Made by a program: the position numbers and the translations under genes. From Actinomycetota bacterium (GTDB lineage: Bacteria; Actinomycetota; UBA4738; HRBIN12), in NCBI GenBank assembly GCA_005883885.1, contig VAYF01000021.1, positions 1-6,473 of the forward strand: a DNA stretch of 6,473 nucleotides, written 5' to 3'. Below, one piece after another: positions 1 to 5,262 of this stretch; position 1 is the stretch's first letter; every line of letters begins with the position of its first letter. The notes below the pieces were generated by a model. That model searched no databases. It saw only the letters and a list, made by a program, of their open reading frames with translations, and was not told the origin of the DNA.

Positions 1-687
1 ACCGGTGATGATGAAGAACTGGCTCCCGCCGGTGTTGGCCCCGCCGTTCGCCATCGCCACGGTCCCGGCCGTGTAGTGCTCCTTGCCGGTCAACTCGTCC
101 GGGATCGTGTAGCCCGGGCCGCCCGAGCCGGTGCCCAGCGGGTCACCGGTCTGGATCACGTCGATCGAGTCGACCACCCGGTGGAAGAACAGACCGTCGA
201 AGAAGCCCTTGTCCGCGAGGAACACGAAGCTGGCCGCCGTCTGCGGCGCCGTCGCCGTGTCCAGCTGGATCTTGATCGTGCCGCACGACGTCTGCATCAC
301 GGCCGTGTAGACCGTGTCCTTGGCAAGGACGTCCTTCGCCGCCGGAGCGTGGTCGAACTGCGGCTTCGGGGTATCGGCAGCCGCGGGGCGCTTCCCGCCG
401 CAGGCGACCTGCTTGGCCGGCGACCCTTGTGCCGTCACCGTCCCGGTCTTCGTCGGCAGCCCCGTGGCCGGGGCCGACGGCGTGGTGGTGACGGAGGGTG
501 TGGCCCCGACGGTCGGGTTGTCGTTGCCACCCACGACGAACGCCACCCCGATGCCGATGGCGGCGAGGCCGACGACGGCTCCGACGATGCCGGCGGTGAG
601 CCGGCGGCGGCGTTGCGACTGCGTCTGCTCGGCCCTGCGACGCGCGGCGAGCTTCGCGAGCTGGCGTTCCCTCGACCGGCTGGGCAT
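1..687 (-). CDS. Membrane-anchored cyclophilin-type peptidyl-prolyl cis-trans isomerase, C-terminus cut by window edge
   Basis: Isomerises Xaa-Pro bonds, here most likely outside the membrane. The first 229 residues are visible; the last part of the domain lies beyond base 1. The order is a very basic cytoplasmic N-terminus (1-30), one transmembrane helix (about 31-52), a Thr/Pro/Ala-rich linker (about 55-115), then the cyclophilin domain from about 125. Family motifs seen are FHRVV (168-172, with Arg170 at the catalytic position), GTGSGGPGY (185-193) and MANGGANTGGSQFFI (212-226). Cys96 in the linker and Cys135 in the first strand could form a disulfide (inference). No lipobox is present. 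The loop after FHR reads VVDSIDVIQTGD: it is one residue longer than in CypA and lacks the usual Phe. The ATG at 687 gives the expected basic start. It lies 11 bp after the upstream ppx stop, so the two genes are probably co-transcribed, although a possible -10 overlaps that stop. Confidence 0.93.
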   Translation of the reverse strand, partial: MPSRSRERQLAKLAARRRAEQTQSQRRRRLTAGIVGAVVGLAAIGIGVAFVVGGNDNPTVGATPSVTTTPSAPATGLPTKTGTVTAQGSPAKQVACGGKRPAAADTPKPQFDHAPAAKDVLAKDTVYTAVMQTSCGTIKIQLDTATAPQTAASFVFLADKGFFDGLFFHRVVDSIDVIQTGDPLGTGSGGPGYTIPDELTGKEHYTAGTVAMANGGANTGGSQFFIITG

Positions 688-695
688 GGCGGGAC

Positions 696-701
696 AGGTT
701 A
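696..701 (-). promoter_or_regulatory. Possible -10 element (TAACCT) for the cyclophilin gene
   Basis: On the minus strand TAACCT fits the TANNNT -10 rule and sits 8 nt before the cyclophilin ATG, overlapping the TAA stop of the upstream gene. No Shine-Dalgarno lies between them, so a leaderless or nearly leaderless transcript would fit. No -35 match is evident. The hexamer could be a chance match made by the stop codon. Confidence 0.3.
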
Positions 702-2132
702 TCGAACGCCCAGGGCCTCGAGCGCGAGGCCGTCGAGGATGTCGGTCTCGGACACGAGCGTCCGCTCGTATCCGAAGCGGCGCATCGTTTCCACGAGGAT
801 CACGGCGCCGGCGACGATCACGTCGCCGCGGCCGGGAGCCATCACCGGGATCGCCGCTCGGGCTTCGTTCGTCATGCCGGCGAGGACGTCGAGCACGCGC
901 TCGACCTCGGCCGCGTGCAGCCACGTGCGGTGGATCCGATCGGGGTCGTAGCGGCCGAGGCCGAGCGCGATCGCCTTGATCGTGGTCGCCGTTCCCGCGA
1001 CGCTGACGAAGGTCCGCGCTTCGCCGACGGGAACCGCTGCGGCCGCCTCCCCGATCCCTCGCCGGACCCCCCTGCGGAGGCGATCCAGATCATCCGGCGT
1101 CGGAGGGTCGTTGCGGATCGAGCGCTCGGTCAACCGAACGGAGCCCATCTGCACGCTGATCGCATGGTCCGTGAGCGTCGGGTGCCGGCCGAGCACGAAC
1201 TCGGTCGATCCACCACCGATGTCCACGACGAGGAACGGGCCGGCGCTCGGATCGAGTCCGCGCGTCGCGCCGAGGAACGAGAGCGCTGCCTCCTGCTCAC
1301 CCGTGATCACCTCGAGCTCGGAGCCGGCGGATCGGCGGACCGCGTCGGCGAGCTCGTCGCGGTTCGCGGCGTCGCGCGTCGCGCTCGTCGCGCCGACGCG
1401 GATCATCTCCGCCGCGAGGGCACGCGCGCGGCGGCAGTACCGGTCGATCACCGCGATCGTCCGCGCCAGCGCTTCGGGTTCGAACCGGCCCGTCCGATCG
1501 ACGCCGACGCCGAGCCGCGTGATGATCATGTCGCGCGCGAGCTCGGTTGGCTCTTCCGTCCCGTCGGGACCCGGCTCGAGGACGAGCAGACGGCATGAGT
1601 TCGTCCCTTGATCGATCGCCGCGACGCGGTGCGCCCGCTGCGTCGGGTGCACCGGCTCCACCCGCTGGGCGACCCAGGCTCCCACGACGTCGTCGCCGCC
1701 ACCCAGTCGGTTCGCGTAGTGGGCGTGCAGGCACTTGATGCCCCGGCGCGTACCGCCGACGCCACCCCAGGCTCGCGCGTCCGGGAGGGCGCGGGCCCGA
1801 TCCTCCGCAGCCTCCTCGTGCGCAGCAGCGACCGCCGCCCCGAACATCTCGTCGTCGTTCGCGCGCTCGTTGAGCCTCGCGATCCAGCCGTCGGCTTCCA
1901 GCCGGGAGACGGTCTTGACCGCGTCGGGACAGGTGAGCCAGTAGGTGGTCGGGAACGGCGCGCCGTCCGCATCCAAGGGCGCATTCCGGATCACCAGGGG
2001 GTGGCCGCCGGTGCACCGGGCCGTCACCGTGAACGGGACCGTGGGCTCGCGACCGAGCTGCTCGGCGACGGTTGCGAGATCTGCCGCACGCAGTTCGCTG
2101 TGCTGGACGCTGGAGCTGCCCGTGTTCGTCAA
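699..2132 (-). CDS. DUF501 - Ppx/GppA exopolyphosphatase-family fusion protein
   Basis: A 477-residue protein made of two families that are usually separate genes. Residues about 14-160 are DUF501, a short actinobacterial family of unknown function; GHPLVIRNAP (44-53... region), FPTTYWLTCP (60-69) and KCLHAHYA (133-140) fit it. Residues about 168-477 are a Ppx/GppA phosphatase with the ASKHA fold. Seen are phosphate-1 AAIDQGTNSCRLLV (171-184), GATSATRDAANRDE (247-260), ITGEQEA (276-282, the segment carrying the family's catalytic glutamate), phosphate-2 DIGGGSTEF (304-312), AGTATT (379-384), GRGDVIVAGA (434-443) and SETDILDGLA (461-470). Members hydrolyse polyphosphate and/or the 5' phosphate of pppGpp; which applies here cannot be told. 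Both halves lack internal stops. The only upstream start is TTG at 2132, without a convincing Shine-Dalgarno and inside an 18-bp palindrome. In M. tuberculosis the parts are the adjacent genes Rv1025 and Rv1026. The cyclophilin gene follows 11 bp later. Confidence 0.92.
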   Translation of the reverse strand: MTNTGSSSVQHSELRAADLATVAEQLGREPTVPFTVTARCTGGHPLVIRNAPLDADGAPFPTTYWLTCPDAVKTVSRLEADGWIARLNERANDDEMFGAAVAAAHEEAAEDRARALPDARAWGGVGGTRRGIKCLHAHYANRLGGGDDVVGAWVAQRVEPVHPTQRAHRVAAIDQGTNSCRLLVLEPGPDGTEEPTELARDMIITRLGVGVDRTGRFEPEALARTIAVIDRYCRRARALAAEMIRVGATSATRDAANRDELADAVRRSAGSELEVITGEQEAALSFLGATRGLDPSAGPFLVVDIGGGSTEFVLGRHPTLTDHAISVQMGSVRLTERSIRNDPPTPDDLDRLRRGVRRGIGEAAAAVPVGEARTFVSVAGTATTIKAIALGLGRYDPDRIHRTWLHAAEVERVLDVLAGMTNEARAAIPVMAPGRGDVIVAGAVILVETMRRFGYERTLVSETDILDGLALEALGVR

Positions 2133-2143
2133 CCGGTTGACGA
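2126..2143. repeat. 18-bp perfect palindrome over the TTG start of the DUF501-Ppx gene
   Basis: TCGTCAACCGGTTGACGA is its own reverse complement. It contains boxes 1 and 5 of the GTCAAC/GTTGAC series and covers the only usable start codon of the DUF501-Ppx gene (2132-2130). It could be a dimeric repressor operator, or in mRNA a stem that hides the start codon. The sequence is certain; the role is inferred. Confidence 0.6.
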
Positions 2144-2171
2144 CCCTGCCGCGGTCTTGGCGGCTTCGTTC

Positions 2172-2221
2172 GTCAACATCCTCACGACGGCAACGGCCGT
2201 CGTTGTCGTGAAGGTGTTGAC
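2172..2221. repeat. 50-bp imperfect inverted repeat (large stem-loop) in the gap upstream of DUF501-Ppx
   Basis: The left arm GTCAACATCCTCACGAC pairs with the reverse complement of the right end, which reads GTCAACACCTTCACGAC, with two differences in 17 (one a G-U wobble as RNA). Inside lies a second perfect hairpin, GACGGC-AACG-GCCGTC (2186-2201). The whole is the central part of the box array. No T-run follows on either side, so a standard intrinsic terminator is unlikely. An operator or leader RNA structure for the gene below is more plausible. Confidence 0.55.
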
Positions 2222-2298
2222 ACGAACCTCAAGCAGGATGGCCACGCTCCTGGTAACAGGTTGACACGCGGGCGTGCGGGGCGAGGTCGAGGCCTCTC

Positions 2299-2712
2299 CT
2301 ACTTGCGCTTGTGCTCGGTCGCGCGCCGGAAGTCGACCTGCCGCTCCTCGCTCTGCCGCATGAACTTCTTCAGCATCTGCTCGAAGCCGGGGTCCGAGCC
2401 GCGGCGCGGGGCCCGCGGCGGTGCCGGGTCTTGGAGCGCCTTGATGGACAGGTCGATCTTGCCGTCGTCCTTGATCGCCACGACCTTCGCCTCGACGCTG
2501 TCGCCCTCGCGGAGATGTTCCCGGACGTCCTTCACGTAGTTCCTGTCGATCTCGGAGATGTGGACGAGGCCCATCCGCCCGTCCTCGAGCTGCAGGAACG
2601 CTCCGTAGTTCTCGATCCGCGCCACGGTGCCCGTGATGGTCGCACCGATCTCGATCTCAGCGATGTCGCCGTCCCCTTCCGCCGGTCCGGGCCGCTCCCG
2701 GACGCCGGCCAA
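2299..2712 (-). CDS. Small S1-domain RNA-binding protein (YabR/GSP13-like)
   Basis: A 137-residue protein with one S1 (OB-fold) RNA-binding domain at about 21-92. Diagnostic stretches are GATITGTVARIENYGAFLQL (23-42), GLVHISEI (48-55), NYVKDVREHLREGDSVEAKV (58-77) and KIDLSIKAL (85-93). The C-terminal tail is charged (DPGFEQMLKKFMRQSEER, then a basic end in KRK), as in YabR and general-stress-protein-13 relatives, which bind RNA or ribosomes. The exact target cannot be read here. The start has to be TTG at 2712: an in-frame TGA lies a few codons upstream and no ATG or GTG occurs before the domain. No clear Shine-Dalgarno precedes it. It is divergent from the GNAT gene at 2774 and followed by the GTCAAC array. 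In many Firmicutes a homologue follows divIC and can precede ppx; here the same three genes lie together, with the GNAT gene inserted. Confidence 0.9.
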   Translation of the reverse strand: MAGVRERPGPAEGDGDIAEIEIGATITGTVARIENYGAFLQLEDGRMGLVHISEIDRNYVKDVREHLREGDSVEAKVVAIKDDGKIDLSIKALQDPAPPRAPRRGSDPGFEQMLKKFMRQSEERQVDFRRATEHKRK

Positions 2713-2718
2713 GTGTGC

Positions 2719-2760
2719 GGGACCGGCCCGTCACCCGTCAATCGAGGTGACGGCCGTCCC
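2719..2760. repeat. Imperfect inverted repeat in the divergent S1/GNAT promoter region
   Basis: The arms GGGACCGGCCCGTCACC (2719-2735) and GGTGACGGCCGTCCC (2746-2760) are complementary apart from two extra bases in the left arm. The spacer is CGTCAATCGA. The repeat fills nearly all the 61 bp between the divergent starts at 2712 and 2774. Because both genes read away from it, a shared operator is more likely than a terminator. No T-run is present. Confidence 0.5.
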
Positions 2761-2761
2761 G

Positions 2762-2767
2762 TAGCAT
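2762..2767 (+). promoter_or_regulatory. Probable -10 element (TAGCAT) for a leaderless GNAT transcript
   Basis: TAGCAT fits TANNNT and ends 6 nt before the ATG at 2774. Transcription would therefore start on or next to the ATG. No Shine-Dalgarno lies between, and the hexamer contains an in-frame TAG that excludes an earlier start. No good -35 match is seen at 16-18 nt. Confidence 0.45.
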
Positions 2768-2773
2768 CGCCCC

Positions 2774-3634
2774 ATGGAGGTCCGGACGCACGACGACCCC
2801 GCCGCGTGGCTGGAAGCCGTCCTGCCGCTGCTCATGCTCGACGAGGCTCGCCACGACCTCCACCTGGGCCTGGTGCACACGCTGGTGCACCACCCGTCGA
2901 TCTATCCGTCGAAGCACCTCTGGAGCGTGGAGGAAGCGGGCACGGTGGTCGGGGCCGCGCTCCAGACGCCCCCGCACAACCTCGTCCTGGCGCAGCCGGT
3001 CGCGGAGGGTGCGAACGCCCTCCTCGCGGACGCGATCGGGTCCGCAGGGATCCAGCTCCCCGGGGTCGTCGGGGGACGCCCTGAGGCGGAGGCCTTCGCG
3101 GCGGCCTGGTGCGCCCGTTCGGGGGACACCGCGCGACGGGTGATGGGACAGGGGATCTACGCGCTCACGGAGGTCCGCGGCGTGCCGGCTGCCGCCGGCA
3201 CGCCGCGGACCGCCACCCCCGACGATCTGGAGCTCCTCGCCGGCTGGATCCAGGACTTCCAGGATGAGGTCGTACCCGAGGAGTTGCGGAGCGATCCGGA
3301 GGAACGTCGCCGCCGCCTCGGGACCATGCTCACGTCCGACGAGGAAGGCATCCGGCTCTGGGAGGCGGACGGGCAGGTTGTCTCGTTGTCCGGGTTCGGG
3401 GGCCCGACGCCGAACGGGATCCGGATCGGGCCGGTGTACACGCCGCCCGATCTCCGCGGTCGCGGGTACGCGACGACGTTGGTCGCGGACCTGAGCCGGC
3501 GGCAGCTCGCGAGCGGCCGGCGCTTCTGCTTCCTCCACACCGACCTGGCGAACGCGACGTCGAACGCGATCTACCGGAGGATCGGATACCGGCGGGTCTG
3601 CGATTCGGTCGTGCTGGCCTTCGAGCGGCCCTGA
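2774..3634 (+). CDS. GNAT-family N-acetyltransferase with a degenerate N-terminal GNAT-like half
   Basis: A 286-residue acyl-CoA-dependent acetyltransferase; substrate unknown. The C-terminal half (about 146-286) is a standard GNAT fold. IRIGPVYTPPDLRGRGYATTLV (216-237) is motif A, with the Q/R-x-x-G-x-G/A acetyl-CoA pyrophosphate loop as RGRGYA (228-233). FCFLHTDLANATSNAIYRRIGYRRV (251-275) is motif B, with the usual N-x-x-S-N-x-x-Y-x-x-x-G-Y/F pattern. The N-terminal half (1-135) contains HLWSVEEAGTVVGAALQTPPHNLVL, typical of proteins with a second GNAT-like lobe, but has no CoA loop. The ATG at 2774 is the first possible start, since TAG is in frame at 2762. This is the only plus-strand gene. 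It ends 12 bp from the convergent ftsB stop and separates ftsB from the S1 gene, so it was probably inserted into an older cluster (inference). Confidence 0.9.
   Translation: MEVRTHDDPAAWLEAVLPLLMLDEARHDLHLGLVHTLVHHPSIYPSKHLWSVEEAGTVVGAALQTPPHNLVLAQPVAEGANALLADAIGSAGIQLPGVVGGRPEAEAFAAAWCARSGDTARRVMGQGIYALTEVRGVPAAAGTPRTATPDDLELLAGWIQDFQDEVVPEELRSDPEERRRRLGTMLTSDEEGIRLWEADGQVVSLSGFGGPTPNGIRIGPVYTPPDLRGRGYATTLVADLSRRQLASGRRFCFLHTDLANATSNAIYRRIGYRRVCDSVVLAFERP
3172..3211. repeat. Perfect 18-bp inverted repeat with TGCC loop inside the GNAT gene
   Basis: The left arm GGTCCGCGGCGTGCCGGC (3172-3189) and the right arm GCCGGCACGCCGCGGACC (3194-3211) are exact reverse complements around TGCC. It encodes roughly residues 133-146 (RGVPAAAGTPRT), the linker between the two GNAT halves. 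The hairpin would be very stable in mRNA. It resembles a REP-type unit or a coding-tolerated insertion; no second copy was found in the window. Confidence 0.7.
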
Positions 3635-3650
3635 GCCGGGTCGCGCTCAG
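3631..3650. terminator. Weak hairpin across the convergent GNAT/ftsB stops
   Basis: CTGAGC (3631-3636), an 8-nt loop and GCTCAG (3645-3650) form a 6-bp stem whose arms include the TGA stop codons of both convergent genes. No T-run follows on either strand. A bidirectional terminator is possible but the stem is short. Confidence 0.25.
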
Positions 3651-4024
3651 CCGCAATCGGGGAGGGTCGGCGCGCCACCCTTGGGGATCGGCACGAACGC
3701 GATCTCGCCCGGTTTGACCATCCCGAGGCACTCCCGGGCCAGCCGCTCGAGCGTCGACGGGTCGTTCAGATCAGCGATCCGGCGTTCGAGCTCCGTGTTC
3801 TGTTGCTGCAGCTGGTCCGCCTGCCGCTGGAGCCCCTGAAGCTCCGACCGCTGGACCAGGTACGCCCGCGTCGGAGCGACGGCGAACACCCCCACGACGA
3901 AGACGGCGAACAACAGGATCGAGGCGCGAGGCGTCAGGCGAACGCGACCCGAGCGGCCGCTCGGCCGTTTCCGATCGTCCCCCCGGGCTGCGGCGGGGGA
4001 AGTCGCCGTGGCCCTCGCGCTCAT
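3647..4024 (-). CDS. Septum formation initiator, FtsB/DivIC family
   Basis: A 125-residue bitopic division protein that in the family joins the FtsL/FtsQ (DivIB) subcomplex at mid-cell. It has a basic cytoplasmic N-terminus (1-33), one transmembrane helix (about 34-52, ASILLFAVFVVGVFAV), a periplasm-side coiled coil rich in Leu and Gln (about 58-86, LQRQADQLQQQNTELERRI), and the family's C-terminal block (about 87-112: DPSTLERLARECLGMVKPGE, then IAFVPIP). The ATG at 4024 overlaps the enolase stop as ATGA, a classic coupling arrangement, and gives the normal length. The reading frame stays open far upstream to 5131, but that part is a shadow of enolase. Because translation may depend on ribosomes finishing eno, the eno frameshift could affect its expression. 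Confidence 0.93.
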   Translation of the reverse strand: MSARATATSPAAARGDDRKRPSGRSGRVRLTPRASILLFAVFVVGVFAVAPTRAYLVQRSELQGLQRQADQLQQQNTELERRIADLNDPSTLERLARECLGMVKPGEIAFVPIPKGGAPTLPDCG

Positions 4025-5219
4025 GGCGCTCGATCGCCCCCGGGTGGTCGGCCGGCGAACGGCGAGCCGAACCGAGCGTCCTCGCCGAGCGACCCCTCGA
4101 TCCGCAGCAGCTGGTTGTACTTGGCGGTGCGCTCGCCGCGGGACGGCGCTCCGGACTTCATCTGCCCGGCGTTCGTCGCGACGGCCAGATCCGCGATCGT
4201 CGTGTCCTCCGTCTCGCCGCTCCGGTGCGAGACGACGACGCCGAAGCTCGCGCGCTGCGCAGCCTCGATCGCGTCCAACGTCTCCGTGAGGGTCCCGATC
4301 TGGTTCACCTTGATCAAGATCGCGTTCGCCGCGCCGGTCCGGATCCCCCGTTCGAGCCGCTCGGTGTTCGTCACGAACAGATCGTCGCCGACGACCTGCA
4401 CGCGGCCACCGAGGGCGCTTGTGAGCGAGACCCACCCCTCCCAGTCGTCCTCCGCGAGCGGGTCCTCGAGGGAGACGATCGGGAACCGATCCAGCAGGTC
4501 GGACCAGAACGCGATCATGTCGTCCGCGTTCCGGTCGGCACCTTCCAGGTGATAGCGGGCGTCCTTGAAGAACTCGGAGGCCGCAGGATCGAGCGCGATC
4601 GCCATCTCCGTGCCGGGCTCGAGCCCGACGAGATCGATGGCACGCATCAGGAACCCCAATGCCTCGTCGGCGGTCGAGACCTCGGGGGCGAACCCGCCCT
4701 CGTCGCCGACGGCCGTGGACATCCCCGCCTCGTGGAGCAGATCGCGGAGCGCGTGGAAGCACTCGACGCCCCAGCGGAGCGCCTCGAAGAACGACGCGGC
4801 ACCGACCGGCATCAGCATGAACTCCTGGAGCTCGAGCCGGTTGTCGGCGTGGGCCCCGCCGTTGATCACGTTCAACATGGGGACCGGAAGCGCGTGGGCG
4901 TTCGGCCCTCCGAGGTACCGGAACAGCTGCTGACCGGACGACTCGGCCGCGGCCCTGGCAACGGCGAGCGAGACCCCGAGGATCGCGTTCGCGCCGAGCC
5001 GGCTCTTGGTGGCCGACCCGTCGAGGTCGATCAGCGTCCGGTCGATCCCGCGCTGATCGAACGCGGCAGCTCGAGCGCCTCGTGCTCGCCGGTGGACGCA
5101 CCGCTCGGCACGGCCGCCCGGCCGAGCGCACCGTCGTCGAGCACGACGTCGACCTCGACGGTCGGGTTCCCTCGGGAATCGAGGATCTCGCGGGCGGAGA
5201 CGTCCTCGATCAGCGACAT
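4021..5219 (-). pseudogene. eno: Enolase with an internal out-of-frame deletion
   Basis: Enolase interconverts 2-phosphoglycerate and phosphoenolpyruvate in the cytoplasm. Reading starts normally at ATG 5219: IEDVSAREILDSRGNPTVEV and the catalytic loop SGASTG (39-44) are present to EALEL (codon 51, ending at 5067). The frame then runs to TGA at 5031. From 5064 another frame resumes as AFDQRGIDRTLIDLDG and stays open for 347 codons to 4021. Compared with E. coli enolase about 31-32 residues are missing, so about 94 bp were lost with a frameshift. The second segment has all catalytic and Mg sites: GGAHADN, LQEFM, GDEGGFAPE, LDPAASEF, SLEDPLAEDDW, GDDLFV, LIKVNQ, SHRSGETED and KSGAPSRGERTAKYNQ. 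The sum (51 + about 32 + 347) equals a normal length of about 430. The gene is followed by ftsB (ATGA overlap). It is either a recent pseudogene or an assembly error; with catalysis so well conserved, I favour error. Confidence 0.9.
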
Positions 5220-5228
5220 GGCTGGCCG

Positions 5229-5234
5229 ATGGTA
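5229..5234 (-). promoter_or_regulatory. Possible -10 element (TACCAT) for eno
   Basis: On the minus strand TACCAT fits TANNNT and lies 9 nt before the eno ATG, in the 43-bp gap after the GNAT gene. The intervening CGGCCAGCC has no Shine-Dalgarno. The 5' leader would be at most a few nucleotides. The bases further upstream are G/C-rich with no clear -35. Read-through from mazG is an alternative. Confidence 0.35.
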
Positions 5235-5262
5235 CCGGACGTTCCGGGCGCCCCCGGGAGGC

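Larger units (their letters stand above)
2124..2268. repeat. Dyad-symmetric array of GTCAAC/GTTGAC boxes at 44-bp intervals
   Basis: This array fills most of the gap (2133-2298) between the S1 gene and the DUF501-Ppx gene. GTCAAC occurs at 2128 and 2172 and GTTGAC at 2216 and 2260, at exactly 44-bp steps. The first two point one way and the last two the other, so both pairs are symmetric about the same point (2196/2197). A fifth copy, GTTGAC at 2136, completes a local palindrome. Flanks are also partly shared: GTTCGTCAAC at 2124 and 2168, and GTTGACACG at 2216 and 2260. About 0.07 copies would be expected by chance in this length. The array could be a multi-site operator, a structured RNA or a remnant of a small mobile element. 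No convincing gene or -10 was seen in the gap. Confidence 0.55.

Noticed and set aside
76..951. Long plus-strand ORFs opposite the cyclophilin and ppx genes, and similar ones elsewhere.
   Set aside because: They are Arg/Ala/Pro-rich without recognisable domains and lie opposite well-supported genes, as expected in high-G+C DNA.
2129..2245. A 38-codon minus-strand ORF starting GTG at 2245, whose TGA overlaps the TTG start of DUF501-Ppx (TTGA).
   Set aside because: The AGGAG upstream is only one base from the GTG, the peptide is low-complexity (runs of Thr, Ala, Val), and it is largely the translation of the inverted repeat. It might be a leader peptide, but nothing supports it beyond the overlap.
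2128..2268. The 44-bp periodic boxes as a CRISPR array.
   Set aside because: Repeats are only 6-10 bp, change orientation halfway and have no cas genes nearby.
3949..3964. A 16-bp palindrome CCGAGCGGCCGCTCGG inside ftsB.
   Set aside because: It encodes a plain Arg/Ser/Gly stretch in very G+C-rich sequence with no spacing or partner copy; probably chance.
5031..5070. Programmed ribosomal frameshifting as an explanation for the enolase break.
   Set aside because: A frameshift would not restore the roughly 31-32 residues that are absent, and no slippery run is present at the junction.
3647..5131. A 494-codon minus-strand reading frame extending ftsB upstream through enolase.
   Set aside because: Only the last 125 codons match FtsB/DivIC; the upstream part is Arg/Pro-rich antiframe of enolase, and ATG 4024 with the ATGA overlap is a clear start.
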